Notes under the pieces: model-generated
The model's database searches: none
What the model saw: only the letters and a program-made list of their open reading frames with translations
What the model was told of the DNA's origin: nothing
Made by a program: the position numbers and the translations under genes
NCBI RefSeq assembly: GCF_020880995.1
Contig: NZ_JAJISD010000001.1
Location: 248,001 to 312,000 of the forward strand
Origin: Reyranella aquatilis
GTDB taxonomy: Bacteria; Pseudomonadota; Alphaproteobacteria; Reyranellales; Reyranellaceae
Length of the DNA: 64,000 nt
Direction: 5' to 3'
In this document: piece after piece, positions 8,558 through 20,053 of the stretch
Numbering within the stretch: position 1 is the stretch's first letter
Layout of the letters: the number at the start of each line of letters is the position of its first letter

Positions 8558-9265
8558 ATGCCCCCCCGTCGGCCCATGACAAAGACAGAGATATTTTCGG
8601 CCCGTGGCTGGCTGTCAGAGCACCCGGCGTCGTTCCGGAAGGCGATAATCGACGCCGGGCTTCCGGTAACGGTGGCCTCGGGTCGGACGGTGTTTCGTGA
8701 AGGTGAACACTCGAGCGGGTTGTTCGGGGTAGTCGCAGGTGCCGTCGGAATGACGGGCGGCCACAAGCGGGCGACGCCGCGGCTTGGCCACATCATGCGC
8801 GATGGCGAATGGTTCGGAGCCAAGGCGCCGCTCGACGGTGGCCCGCGCGACCTGACGTATTGCGCCATCGAGACGACGCATCTGCTGTTCGTTGCCAATG
8901 CGCGGCTTTCGAAAATGATGCGGGAGAACACCGACGTCGCCATACGCGTCGGGCAACTCGCCGAGATTGGCGCCCGCCTCGGCAGGTGGATGGCACGCGA
9001 CCTCCTGACGCGTGACGCCGGCCGGCGCGCTGCGGCTGTTCTGCTGCGGGTGCTGGGTGCCGGGGAACTGGCCCCATCTGATCCGCGAGGATTCCGGCTG
9101 ACACAGCAGATGCTGGCCGAGATGACCAACCTGTCACGACACCATGTATGCCGCAAACTGGCCGACTTCGAGGCCGCTGGCTGGATCCATTGCGGCTACA
9201 ATCGTATCCGGCTGCTCGATGCCGAGGGGCTTGCGGCGTACGCCTATCAAGACGATGAGCCGTGA
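8558..9265 (+). CDS. Crp/Fnr-family transcriptional regulator
   Basis: A regulator of about 235 residues. The N-terminal half is a divergent cyclic-nucleotide-binding-like barrel (GRTVFREGEHSSGLFGVVAG, then DGEWFGAKAPLDGG). The C-terminal helix-turn-helix (RLTQQMLAEMTNLSRHHVCR) closely resembles the Crp recognition helix region. There is no Fnr-type cysteine cluster at the N-terminus, so iron-sulfur oxygen sensing is unlikely. The start is uncertain: ATG at 8558, 8576 and 8519 are all in frame; only 8519 has an AGGA nearby, and it sits too close. The gene is divergent from the exported Ntn-hydrolase across about 95 bp and may control it. Confidence 0.8.
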   Translation: MPPRRPMTKTEIFSARGWLSEHPASFRKAIIDAGLPVTVASGRTVFREGEHSSGLFGVVAGAVGMTGGHKRATPRLGHIMRDGEWFGAKAPLDGGPRDLTYCAIETTHLLFVANARLSKMMRENTDVAIRVGQLAEIGARLGRWMARDLLTRDAGRRAAAVLLRVLGAGELAPSDPRGFRLTQQMLAEMTNLSRHHVCRKLADFEAAGWIHCGYNRIRLLDAEGLAAYAYQDDEP

Positions 9266-9365
9266 GGTGAAGCCTCGGACTCAATTGAACAAAACGGGCG
9301 TTTGTCGTCGCGAAGAGTCGAGCGAGGGGCCCCCGCCTTATCTGCAACCTTACCGATCCCGGTGA

Positions 9366-10013
9366 CTAGGCGCCGGCAGCCGCTCTCCGCTCGTCGGCCG
9401 CGGCGAAATGCGCGAGCTGGTCGGCGTGCGCTTTCCGGAAAGCGGGGCGGGCGGTGAGGCGCGTGACATAGGCCTCGGTGGCGGGCCGGTCGCCGAAGGC
9501 GCGGACCTTGCCGACACGCAGCACGTCGGCCATCAGGAGGTCGGCCACCGTGAAGCGGTTGGCCGCCAACCATTCACGTTCCTTCAGCACCGTCTCGAGC
9601 TGGGCGAGGCGATTGCCCATCCAGCCGGCGAGGGCATTGTCGGGCTGGCCGGTCATCGTCAGGACCCACCAGGGGACCGTGACCATCTCGATCGAATTGA
9701 GCGCGGCGACCATCCATTGCAGCGTCGCGGCTTCGCCGGCCGTGTCGCGAGGCATCAGCCTGTCGCTCTTCCGGGCGAGATGCATCAGCCCGGCGCCGCT
9801 CTCGAAGACATCGAGCTCTCCGTCCCGCAGGAAAGGCACCTGCCCGAAGGGCTGCTGCGCAAGGTGATTGGTCTCGCGGCCGTCGAAGGGAACGCTGCGC
9901 ACCTCGTAAGGGAGCCCGGCTTCCTCGCAGGCCCATCGCAGCCGCAGATCGCGCACGAAGCCGCGCGGGCCCTTGGGTATCCAGTCGTATGTCCAAATGA
10001 TCAGTCCGCTCAT
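9366..10013 (-). CDS. Glutathione S-transferase-like protein
   Basis: A 215-residue protein with the two-domain GST layout. The thioredoxin-like N-terminal domain has RWACEEAGLPYEVRSVPFD, the cis-proline region FGQVPFLRDGELDVFESGA (glutathione-binding Glu/Ser) and then an alpha-helical C-terminal domain with FTVADLLMADVLRV, the N-capping box typical of GSTs. The start at 10013 (MSGLIIW) puts the first beta strand at the N-terminus; an in-frame ATG upstream would add 12 residues. The catalytic Ser/Tyr/Cys is not obvious. A detoxification role is assumed from the family. It is divergent from ftsB. Confidence 0.85.
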   Translation of the reverse strand: MSGLIIWTYDWIPKGPRGFVRDLRLRWACEEAGLPYEVRSVPFDGRETNHLAQQPFGQVPFLRDGELDVFESGAGLMHLARKSDRLMPRDTAGEAATLQWMVAALNSIEMVTVPWWVLTMTGQPDNALAGWMGNRLAQLETVLKEREWLAANRFTVADLLMADVLRVGKVRAFGDRPATEAYVTRLTARPAFRKAHADQLAHFAAADERRAAAGA

Positions 10014-10112
10014 GCCGTTCGGCCTTTCACAGTCGCTAAGCCTCTCCAATCAAACGAAAAATCTTGACGGAAGGCCACCATATGTTGCCATATGCCTGCA
10101 GGAACGCCGCAT

Positions 10113-10412
10113 ATGTTGTTGAGACCCCGTCAGATTCTGGCTCCCGTCATCTTCGCCACGGTATTCGGCTATTTCGGATACCATCTGGTGAACGGTGACC
10201 GTGGCCTGCTGGCCATGGCTCATCTGCAGCGGGAAGTCCTGATCGCCGAGCAGAACCTCGCCGAGGCCGAGGCGACCCGCAAGATCTGGGAGCGCCGCGT
10301 CGCGGCGCTGCGCAACCAGAGCCTCGAACCCGACATGCTGGACGAGCGTGCGCGCGTGCTGCTGAACTTCGCGCGCAAGGACGACATCATCGTCTTCATG
10401 CCGACGCGCTAA
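10113..10412 (+). CDS. ftsB: FtsB/DivIC-family septum formation initiator
   Basis: A 99-residue bitopic membrane protein of the divisome. A single N-terminal transmembrane helix (PVIFATVFGYFGYHLVNG) is followed by a coiled coil (about residues 35-70, AHLQREVLIAEQNLAEAEAT) and the conserved end ARVLLNFARKDDIIVF. FtsB links FtsL and FtsQ at the septum. The ATG at 10113 is preferred because AGGA lies 9 bp upstream; an ATG at 10092 would add 7 residues. Its position directly before pdhA is typical of alphaproteobacteria. Confidence 0.88.
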   Translation: MLLRPRQILAPVIFATVFGYFGYHLVNGDRGLLAMAHLQREVLIAEQNLAEAEATRKIWERRVAALRNQSLEPDMLDERARVLLNFARKDDIIVFMPTR

Positions 10413-10491
10413 CGACGTTTTGATCTCGATGACGCCGTGCTCAGGGTTCGCCTCGCGGTCATCTGAAAGAAACTGTCCGGCGCGATCCATG

Positions 10492-10501
10492 GTTTGCAAA
10501 C
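10492..10501. promoter_or_regulatory. Short palindrome in the 200-bp gap before pdhA
   Basis: GTTTGCAAAC is a perfect 10-bp palindrome about 110 bp upstream of the pdhA ATG. The ftsB-pdhA gap (10413-10612) holds this site, a run of six T residues near 10540 and a TATAAG that could be a -10 element at 10580-10585. No convincing -35 was found, so its role as an operator is only a suggestion. Confidence 0.25.
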
Positions 10502-10612
10502 AATCGCTCAATTGCTGCGGCGCACGCGCGGCAAGTGTGTTTTTTCCTGCTAGATCAAACACATCGGCCTCTGCGATGTTATAAGCCGAAGCGCGTTCAC
10601 GAGGGGACAGCC

Positions 10613-11668
10613 ATGGCGAAGCCGGCCACCAAGCCGAAAGACGATCCTTCTCCCGCCAAGGCGAAGTCGCCGCCGACGCAATCGTCCGGCCCGGGCGACA
10701 ACAGCGTCACCCCCGACGAACTCAAGACCTATTATCGCGACATGCTGCTGATCCGCCGCTTCGAGGAGCGGGCCGGCCAGCTCTACGGCATGGGCCTGAT
10801 CGGCGGCTTCTGCCATCTCTACATCGGCCAGGAAGCGGTCGTGGTCGGGATGCAGGCCAACGTCCGCGACAAGGACGCCGTCATCACCTCCTACCGCGAC
10901 CACGGCCACATGCTGGCCTGCGGCATGGACCCCAAGGGCGTGATGGCCGAGCTGACCGGGCGCAGCGGCGGCTATTCCAAGGGCAAGGGCGGCTCGATGC
11001 ACATGTTCAGCCGCGAGAAGAGCTTCTACGGCGGCCACGGCATCGTCGGCGCCCAGGTGCCGATCGGCACCGGCCTCGCCTTCGCTCACAAGTACAACGG
11101 CGACAAGAACGTCTCGCTGACCTATTTCGGCGACGGCAGCGCCAACCAGGGCCAGGTCTACGAGGCCATGAACATGGCCGCGCTGTGGAAGCTGCCCGTG
11201 GTCTACATCATCGAGAACAACCGCTACGGCATGGGCACCTCCGTCGAGCGCGCCTCGGCCACGACCGAGCTCTACCGGCATGGCGAGGCCTTCGGCATCC
11301 CGGGCGAGCGGGTCGACGGCATGGACGTGCTGGCGGTCCGTGCGGCCGGCGCCAAGGCGATCGAGCATGCGCGCAGCGGGCAGGGCCCCTACATCCTCGA
11401 GATGCAGACCTACCGCTATCGCGGTCATTCGATGAGCGACCCGGCCAAGTACCGGACCAAGGAAGAGGTCGACAAGTACCGCAACGAACGCGATCCGATC
11501 GAACACATCCGCAAGCGCCTGCTCGACGGCAAGATCATCGACGAGGCCGGCCTAAAGGCTGTCGACGCCGAGATCCGCAAGATCGTGAACGACGCTGCCG
11601 AATTCTCCCAACACAGTCCCGAGCCCGATCCGTCGGAGCTGTGGACCGACATCCTGGTCGAGGCCTGA
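10613..11668 (+). CDS. pdhA: Pyruvate dehydrogenase E1 component, alpha subunit
   Basis: A 351-residue E1-alpha that decarboxylates pyruvate with thiamine diphosphate as part of the pyruvate dehydrogenase complex. The N-terminus is a Pro/Lys-rich linker, then [20 protein letters not shown] and [11 protein letters not shown]. The thiamine diphosphate motif runs from [13 protein letters not shown] to [10 protein letters not shown]. The phosphorylation-loop region [15 protein letters not shown] is present. The ATG at 10613 follows GAGGGG. The gene opens an operon pdhA-pdhB-pdhC-lpd-lipA with gaps of 4 to 15 bp. Confidence 0.98.
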   Translation: MAKPATKPKDDPSPAKAKSPPTQSSGPGDNSVTPDELKTYYRDMLLIRRFEERAGQLYGMGLIGGFCHLYIGQEAVVVGMQANVRDKDAVITSYRDHGHMLACGMDPKGVMAELTGRSGGYSKGKGGSMHMFSREKSFYGGHGIVGAQVPIGTGLAFAHKYNGDKNVSLTYFGDGSANQGQVYEAMNMAALWKLPVVYIIENNRYGMGTSVERASATTELYRHGEAFGIPGERVDGMDVLAVRAAGAKAIEHARSGQGPYILEMQTYRYRGHSMSDPAKYRTKEEVDKYRNERDPIEHIRKRLLDGKIIDEAGLKAVDAEIRKIVNDAAEFSQHSPEPDPSELWTDILVEA

Positions 11669-11672
11669 TCCC

Positions 11673-13064
<1,392 letters not shown>

Positions 13065-13079
13065 GGCGGGAGAGCCGGC

Positions 13080-14360
13080 ATGTCCATCAACATCCTGATG
13101 CCCGCGCTGTCGCCCACCATGACGGAGGGCAAGCTCGCCAAGTGGCACGTCAAGGTCGGTGACGCGGTCAAATCCGGCCAGGTGATCTGCGAGATCGAAA
13201 CCGACAAGGCCACGATGGAAGTCGAGGCCGTGGACGAGGGCAAGATCGGCCAGATCCTGGTCGAGGAGGGCGCCGAGGGCGTGAAGGTCAACGCCGTCAT
13301 CGCCGTCCTGCTCGAAGAGGGCGAGAAGGACGTCGCCAAGTCGACGGCGCCTGCCGCTGCCGCACCGGCCCCCAAGGCCGAGGAGAAGCCGGCAGCGCCA
13401 GCTCCCGCGGCCGCACCTGCACCGGCGGCCAAGCCGACCGCTTCCCCCGGCGGCACCCGCATCTTCGCGTCGCCGCTCGCGAAGCGGATCGCTGCGGAGA
13501 AAGGCATCGATCTCGCGAGCCTCCAGGGCTCCGGCCCGAACGGCCGCATCGTCAAGGCCGACGTCGAGAACGCGAAGCCGGGCGCTGCTCCGGCCGCGGC
13601 GGCTCCCAAGGCTGCTCCGAAGGCTGCTGCTCCGGCGCCGGCCGCCGGCGGCCAGCCGGTGTTCGTGGCCCCCGGCGACAGCCGCGTGCCGCACACCAGC
13701 ATCCGCAAGGTCATCGCCCGGCGCATGCTCGAGTCCAAGCAGACCGTCCCGCATTTCTACCTGACGGTGGATTTCGAGATCGACGCGCTGCTGACGGCGC
13801 GCACCGCAATCAATGCCGTGGTCGAGAAGAAGGGCACCAAGGTCTCGGTCAACGACATGGTGATCAAGGCCTGCGCCAAGGCGCTGCGCGACCATCCCGA
13901 GTGCAACGCCTCGTGGACCGAGGACGAGATGATCCAGTACGGCGCGGTCGACATCTCCGTCGCCGTCGCCACCGATCGCGGCCTCATCACGCCGATCGTG
14001 CGCAACGCCGACATGAAGGGCCTGGCGCAGATCTCGATCGAGATGAAGGACCTCGCCAGCCGCGCCAAGAGCGGCAAGCTGAAGCTCGAGGAGTTCCAGG
14101 GCGGCGGCTTCACCATCTCGAACCTCGGCATGTTCGGCATCCGCGACTTCGGCGCCATCATCAACACGCCGCAGGCCATGATCCTGGCCGTCGGTGCGGG
14201 CGAGGAGCGGGTGGTCGTGCGCAAGGGCGAGATGGTCGTCCGCAATATCATGAGCTGCACGCTGGCGGTCGATCACCGCGTGGTGGACGGCGCCCTGGGC
14301 GCGCAGTTCCTGCAGACGCTCAAGGCGTATATCGAGCAACCCGCCGCGATGCTGGCCTAG
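13080..14360 (+). CDS. pdhC: Dihydrolipoyllysine acetyltransferase (E2) of pyruvate dehydrogenase
   Basis: A 426-residue E2 core subunit that transfers the acetyl group to CoA. It has one N-terminal lipoyl domain (Lys43 in ETDKATME), an Ala/Pro/Lys linker, a peripheral-subunit-binding domain at about 137-172 ([20 protein letters not shown]), a second linker, and the catalytic domain from about residue 200. The active-site His and Asp lie in [30 protein letters not shown] is also typical. The gene lies 15 bp after pdhB and 9 bp before lpd. Confidence 0.98.
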   Translation: MSINILMPALSPTMTEGKLAKWHVKVGDAVKSGQVICEIETDKATMEVEAVDEGKIGQILVEEGAEGVKVNAVIAVLLEEGEKDVAKSTAPAAAAPAPKAEEKPAAPAPAAAPAPAAKPTASPGGTRIFASPLAKRIAAEKGIDLASLQGSGPNGRIVKADVENAKPGAAPAAAAPKAAPKAAAPAPAAGGQPVFVAPGDSRVPHTSIRKVIARRMLESKQTVPHFYLTVDFEIDALLTARTAINAVVEKKGTKVSVNDMVIKACAKALRDHPECNASWTEDEMIQYGAVDISVAVATDRGLITPIVRNADMKGLAQISIEMKDLASRAKSGKLKLEEFQGGGFTISNLGMFGIRDFGAIINTPQAMILAVGAGEERVVVRKGEMVVRNIMSCTLAVDHRVVDGALGAQFLQTLKAYIEQPAAMLA

Positions 14361-14369
14361 GAGAGAAAC

Positions 14370-15782
<1,413 letters not shown>

Positions 15783-15788
15783 CCGATC

Positions 15789-16748
15789 ATGGACGGAACC
15801 CTAGACAAGCTTTCCCTGACCCGGGCCGAGCGCCATCCCGAAAAGGCGCACCGGCCGGACAATCCCATTCAGCGCAAGCCGGAATGGATCAGGGTGCGTG
15901 CGCCGAATTCGCCCGAATATGCCGAGACCAAGCGGCTGATGCGCGAACTCAAGCTCACGACGGTGTGCGAGGAGGCGGCCTGCCCCAACATCGGTGAGTG
16001 CTGGAAGCAGAAGCACGCGACCTTCATGATCATGGGCGAGACCTGCACGCGGGCCTGTGCCTTCTGCAATGTGGCGACCGGCAAGCCGGGGGCATTGAAC
16101 CCACACGAGCCGGCGAACATTGCAGAGGCGGTCGGCAAGCTCGGCCTCGACCATGTGGTGGTGACCTCGGTCGACCGCGACGACCTGGACGATGGCGGGG
16201 CAGGGCACTTCGCCGAGGTGATCACGGCGCTGCACAGGTCGGCGCCCGCGACCACGGTCGAGATCCTGACGCCCGACTTCATGCGCAAGCCCGGCGCCAT
16301 CGAGACGGTGGTCGCGTCGCGGCCCGACGTCTTCAACCACAATCTCGAGACAGTGCCGCGCCTCTATCCGACCATCCGCCCCGGCGCGCGCTACTTCACC
16401 TCGCTGCGCCTGCTGTCGCGCGTGAAGGAGATCGATCCTGCGATGTTCACCAAGTCGGGCCTCATGGTCGGGCTGGGCGAGACGCGCGAGGAGATCCTGC
16501 AGGTGATGGACGACCTGCGCGCCGCCGACGTCGATTTCCTGACGATCGGCCAGTACCTGCAGCCGACGCCCAAGCATGCCGCGCTCGACCGGTTCTGGAC
16601 GCCGGCGGAGTTCTCCGAGCTTGCCCAGATGGCGCGCGCGAAGGGCTTCCTGATGGTCTCGTCCTCGCCGCTGACGCGCTCGAGCTACCACGCCGGCGAC
16701 GATTTCGCGCGGCTCAGGGCCGCGCGTCAGGCGCAAATCAAAGGCTGA
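15789..16748 (+). CDS. lipA: Lipoyl synthase
   Basis: A 319-residue radical-SAM enzyme that inserts two sulfur atoms into protein-bound octanoyl chains, making the lipoyl groups used by PdhB and PdhC. The auxiliary cluster cysteines are in [12 protein letters not shown], the radical-SAM cysteines in CTRACAFC, and the serine ligand in [15 protein letters not shown] near the C-terminus. The length is typical. It begins 6 bp after lpd, so the cofactor enzyme is co-expressed with its client complex. Confidence 0.98.
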   Translation: MDGTLDKLSLTRAERHPEKAHRPDNPIQRKPEWIRVRAPNSPEYAETKRLMRELKLTTVCEEAACPNIGECWKQKHATFMIMGETCTRACAFCNVATGKPGALNPHEPANIAEAVGKLGLDHVVVTSVDRDDLDDGGAGHFAEVITALHRSAPATTVEILTPDFMRKPGAIETVVASRPDVFNHNLETVPRLYPTIRPGARYFTSLRLLSRVKEIDPAMFTKSGLMVGLGETREEILQVMDDLRAADVDFLTIGQYLQPTPKHAALDRFWTPAEFSELAQMARAKGFLMVSSSPLTRSSYHAGDDFARLRAARQAQIKG

Positions 16749-16755
16749 CGGCTCC

Positions 16756-17241
16756 TTGGCTACCCGTCATCAGGAACGGCGAGTCGTTCCGTTCCAGCCG
16801 CGCCAGCTGTTCGACCTCGTCGCCGACGTACCGCGCTATCCGGAGTTCCTGCCGTGGTGCTTCGCCGGGCGTGTTCGCCGGCGCGAGGGACCCAATGTCG
16901 AGATCGCCGAACTGGCGATCGGCTTCGGCCCGTTCCACGAGAAGTTCGTCTCCCGCGTCGAGCTGTCGCCCGATGATCCCGACGGTCTGCGTATCGTCAC
17001 GACCGGCATCGAGGGACCGTTCCGGCTGCTGAAGAGCCGCTGGATCTTCCGTCGGCACCCCGAGGGCACGCAGATCGACTTCGAACTCGAATTCGATTTC
17101 CGCTCACTGCTTTTGCAGAAGACGGTGCAGCTCTTGTTCGCCGAAGCCGTCCGCCGCATGGTGTCGGCATTCGAGGCGCGGGCCGCGCAGCTCTACGGCA
17201 AGCCGGCAGCCGCCACGCCTCAAACTCCTCTACCCCGATAG
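16756..17241 (+). CDS. RatA/Coq10-family START-domain protein
   Basis: A 161-residue SRPBCC/START-domain protein of the Coq10/RatA family. Characteristic segments are PRQLFDLVADVPRYPEFLPWC near the N-terminus and LLKSRWIFRRHPEGTQIDFELEFDFRS in the central sheet. The family includes ubiquinone-binding Coq10 proteins and the E. coli ribosome-association protein RatA; in alphaproteobacteria a quinone-related role is plausible but unproven. The start is TTG at 16756, 7 bp after lipA, with AAGG of the lipA end as a possible ribosome site. Its stop codon lies inside a hairpin. Confidence 0.88.
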   Translation: MATRHQERRVVPFQPRQLFDLVADVPRYPEFLPWCFAGRVRRREGPNVEIAELAIGFGPFHEKFVSRVELSPDDPDGLRIVTTGIEGPFRLLKSRWIFRRHPEGTQIDFELEFDFRSLLLQKTVQLLFAEAVRRMVSAFEARAAQLYGKPAAATPQTPLPR

Positions 17242-17250
17242 GGGAAGAGG
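17227..17250. terminator. Bidirectional hairpin at the ratA/cinA convergent junction
   Basis: CCTCT-A-CCCC and GGGG-A-AGAGG pair around a GATA loop with one A-A mismatch. The ratA-like stop codon (17239-17241) sits in the loop and 3' arm, so the last codons encode the stem. cinA ends 15 bp further on the opposite strand. No T tract follows. Confidence 0.5.
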
Positions 17251-17264
17251 AACATGACGGAGGG

Positions 17265-17756
17265 TCAGCGCTCGGCGAGCTTGGCCAGCATCGCGAGTGC
17301 CGTGATCACCGTCAGGCGGCGGATGCCGTCGCGATCGCCGGGAAAGATGTGGCGTTCGGTCACCGGCTCGAAGCCGGTGCGCGCCGCACCAAAGTGAACG
17401 AGACCGACCGGCTTCTCGGCGGAGCCGCCGCCCGGGCCGGCGACGCCGGTCACCGAAACCGATAGATGGGCACCGGAGTGGGCGAGGGCCCCGGTCGCCA
17501 TCGCGCGCGCCACCGGCTCGCTCACCGCACCATGGCTCACGATGGCGTCCCACGGCACGCCGATCATCTCGCGCTTGGCCTCGTTGGAGTAGGTGACGAA
17601 GCCGCGGTCGACGACGTCGGAGGAGCCGGCGATGGCCGTCAGGGTGGCCGCGATCAGGCCGCCGGTGCAAGACTCGGCCGTGGCGACCTTGAACCCGTGC
17701 TTGCGGCAGGTGAACAGGACGCGTTCCGCGGCATCCCGCATCTCGTGGTCGAACAT
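17265..17756 (-). CDS. CinA C-terminal domain protein / NMN amidohydrolase (PncC-like)
   Basis: A 163-residue stand-alone CinA C-terminal domain. The family deamidates nicotinamide mononucleotide in pyridine-nucleotide salvage. The catalytic serine is in TAESCTGGLIAATLT; VTGVAGPGGGSAEKPVGLVHF is the second conserved block. The N-terminal MoaB-like half of full CinA is absent, as in PncC. It follows ispDF by 6 bp, a common neighbour in alphaproteobacteria. Confidence 0.93.
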   Translation of the reverse strand: MFDHEMRDAAERVLFTCRKHGFKVATAESCTGGLIAATLTAIAGSSDVVDRGFVTYSNEAKREMIGVPWDAIVSHGAVSEPVARAMATGALAHSGAHLSVSVTGVAGPGGGSAEKPVGLVHFGAARTGFEPVTERHIFPGDRDGIRRLTVITALAMLAKLAER

Positions 17757-17762
17757 CGGCAG

Positions 17763-18923
17763 TCAGCTCCTCGGGAGTTCCACTGTGGCCATGGCCTGGG
17801 CGGCGACGCCTTCGCGGCGGCCGGTGAAGCCCAGACCCTCGGTCGTGGTGGCCTTGACGCTCACGCGATCCGCAGCAATGCCGGCGATGCGGGCGATGCT
17901 CCGCACGATGGCGTCGCGATGCGGCCCGACCTTGGGGGCTTCGCAGACGATCGTGACATCCAGATGAACGATGCGCCCGCCGCGCGCCGTCACGAGGTCG
18001 ACGGCATGGCGCAGGAAGCGATCGGACGACGCGCCGCGCCATTGCGGGTCGGATGGCGGGAAATGCTTGCCGATGTCGCCAGCGCCGATCGTGCCCAGCA
18101 CCGCGTCGGTCAGCGCATGCAGTGCCACGTCGGCGTCGGAATGGCCGGCCAGTGACTGGGTATACGGAACCGCGACCCCACCCAGCATGACGGCGGCGCC
18201 CGGTCCGAAGCCGTGTACGTCGAAGCCGAGAGCGGTGCGCGTTTCCATGGGCAGCGAGATGAGATCGTCCGCGGTAGTAATCTTGCGGTTATCCTCGCTG
18301 CCCGCAACCATGACAACCTTCAGGCCTGCGCGCTCCGCGACGGCCGCATCGTCGGTCAATGCCGTCGCCTCTCCGGCGGCGAGCGGGGCAGCCGCGCGAT
18401 GCGCGGCAAGCAGTGGCGCGAAGCGGAAGACCTGCGGGGTCTGTGCCCGCCACAGATGCTGGCGCGGCACGGTCTCGGTGACGGTATTGCCGTCGCCGAC
18501 ACGTTTCAGGGTGTCGGCCAGCGGGATGCCGAGGACGGCGCCATCGGTTCCCTCGGCGGAAGCGGCGGCAATGCACGCCTCGATCTCGGCAACTCGCACG
18601 AACGGCCGGGCAGCATCGTGAATCGCGACGAGGTCCGGGGGATTGCCGCTCAACGCTTCGAGCCCGTTCAGGACCGACTGCTGACGGCTGGCCCCTCCAT
18701 GGATGGGCGGCGGCAGGGCGAGACCGTCGGTGGCTGCGACATAGTGAGCGTCATCTCCCGGACCGATAACGACCTGGACCCGATCGATGCCGGCGGCCTG
18801 GAATGCGCCAACCGTCCGGCGCAGGACCGGCTGGCCGTCGAGAAGCGCATATTGCTTGGGCAGCGGACCGCCGAAGCGGCTGCCGCGGCCGGCCGCGACG
18901 ATCAGGGCGGTCACTTTACGCAT
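17763..18923 (-). CDS. ispDF: Bifunctional IspD/IspF isoprenoid enzyme
   Basis: A 386-residue fusion carrying two MEP-pathway steps. Residues 1 to about 225 are the cytidylyltransferase IspD (ALIVAAGRGSRFGGPLPKQY, VAIHDAARPFV, TDDAAVAE). The rest is the cyclodiphosphate synthase IspF, from TALGFDVHGFGPG with the metal-binding Asp and His, through LAGHSDADVALHALTDAVLG to TTEGLGFTGRREG. IspE acts between them and is not encoded here. The start ATG at 18923 gives MRKVTALIV; a TTG 9 bp upstream is possible. No strong ribosome site is visible. Confidence 0.97.
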   Translation of the reverse strand: MRKVTALIVAAGRGSRFGGPLPKQYALLDGQPVLRRTVGAFQAAGIDRVQVVIGPGDDAHYVAATDGLALPPPIHGGASRQQSVLNGLEALSGNPPDLVAIHDAARPFVRVAEIEACIAAASAEGTDGAVLGIPLADTLKRVGDGNTVTETVPRQHLWRAQTPQVFRFAPLLAAHRAAAPLAAGEATALTDDAAVAERAGLKVVMVAGSEDNRKITTADDLISLPMETRTALGFDVHGFGPGAAVMLGGVAVPYTQSLAGHSDADVALHALTDAVLGTIGAGDIGKHFPPSDPQWRGASSDRFLRHAVDLVTARGGRIVHLDVTIVCEAPKVGPHRDAIVRSIARIAGIAADRVSVKATTTEGLGFTGRREGVAAQAMATVELPRS

Positions 18924-19007
18924 AATGCTCAATCTAGCAGGCTTTCACGGAGGCGCACTGCGAGCCCTTGCGCAGGCCGATGGGACCCGCTATTGCTCGC
19001 TTAATTA

Positions 19008-19022
19008 TTGTGCACTGCACAA
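19008..19022. promoter_or_regulatory. Palindrome between ispDF and dusB
   Basis: TTGTGCACTGCACAA is a perfect 15-bp inverted repeat (7-bp arms around one base), 23 bp before the dusB ATG and 85 bp before the ispDF ATG. It contains TGC-N3-GCA, the pattern reported for PhaR-type regulators of polyhydroxyalkanoate granule genes. Assignment to that regulator is inference; it may equally be a dusB-ntr operator. Confidence 0.45.
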
Positions 19023-19045
19023 GATGCCTAATAACTGAACAAAGA

Positions 19046-20053
19046 ATGCAAAACGCACACCGCCTCAAACCCGTCGACATCGGACCCGTCCGCATCGAGG
19101 ACCCGGTCATTCTCGCGCCCCTGTCTGGCGTCAGCGATCTGCCCTTCCGCCAGATGGTGAAGCGGCGCGGGGCGGGCCTCGTCGTCTCCGAGATGATCGC
19201 CTCCGTCGCGATGGTCCGCGAGAACCGCAAGACGCTGCTGATGGCGAAGACGACCCCGGAAGAATTCCCCATGTCGGTGCAGCTCGCCGGCTGCGAGCCG
19301 GAGGTGATGGCCGAGGCGGCGAAGCTCAACGAGGATCGTGGCGCGGCAATCATCGACATCAACTTCGGCTGCCCGGTGAAGAAGGTCGTGAACGGCCATG
19401 CCGGCTCCGCGCTGATGCGCGACGAGGTGCATGCAGCGAAGATCCTCGAAGCGACCGTGAAGGCGGTGAAGCTCCCGGTGACGCTGAAGATGCGCACCGG
19501 CTGGGACTCGACCAACCGCAATGCGCCGAACCTGGCGCGCATCGCCGAGGACTGCGGTATCCGGATGCTCACAGTGCATGGTCGCACGCGCTGCGACTTC
19601 TATGACGGTCACGCCGACTGGGCGTTCATTCGCACCGTCAAGGAAGCGACCAGGCTTCCTGTCATCGCCAACGGCGACATCAATACCCTGGACGATGTCG
19701 ACCAGGCGCTGGAGCAGTCGGGGGCGGATGGCATCATGATCGGCCGCGGCGCCTACGGACGGCCATGGTTCCCGAGCCAGGCGATCCACTATCTGCGCAC
19801 GGGCGAACGGCGGCCCGATCCCTCGATTGCCGAGCAGTATGCGGCGGTGCGCACGCATTTCGAGGCGATGCTCGAACACTACGGCCTGGAGACCGGCGTG
19901 CGCATGGCGCGCAAGCATCTCGGCTGGTACTCCAAGGGCTTCCCGGCGTCGGCCGACTTCCGCGCTGCCGTCAACCGCGAGACCGATGCCGACAGGGTTC
20001 GCAACCTGCTCGCGTCCTTCTTCCTTCCGGCGCTCGAGCGGCAGGCCGCCTGA
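19046..20053 (+). CDS. dusB: tRNA-dihydrouridine synthase (NifR3/DusB family)
   Basis: A 335-residue FMN enzyme that reduces uridines in tRNA D-loops. The FMN-binding start [20 protein letters not shown], the catalytic Cys in NFGCPVKKV, the [15 protein letters not shown] block and [16 protein letters not shown] all fit the family. The ATG at 19046 is chosen because homologues begin shortly before the barrel; longer in-frame starts run through the upstream palindrome. It leads the ntr cluster and its stop overlaps the ntrB ATG (TGATG), the classical nifR3-ntrB-ntrC order of alphaproteobacteria. Confidence 0.95.
   Translation: MQNAHRLKPVDIGPVRIEDPVILAPLSGVSDLPFRQMVKRRGAGLVVSEMIASVAMVRENRKTLLMAKTTPEEFPMSVQLAGCEPEVMAEAAKLNEDRGAAIIDINFGCPVKKVVNGHAGSALMRDEVHAAKILEATVKAVKLPVTLKMRTGWDSTNRNAPNLARIAEDCGIRMLTVHGRTRCDFYDGHADWAFIRTVKEATRLPVIANGDINTLDDVDQALEQSGADGIMIGRGAYGRPWFPSQAIHYLRTGERRPDPSIAEQYAAVRTHFEAMLEHYGLETGVRMARKHLGWYSKGFPASADFRAAVNRETDADRVRNLLASFFLPALERQAA

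Noticed and set aside
10079..10115. Three CATATG hexamers within 37 bp before ftsB
   Set aside because: Each is self-complementary but spacing is uneven (10 and 21 bp) and no related regulator is adjacent; kept as a curiosity only.
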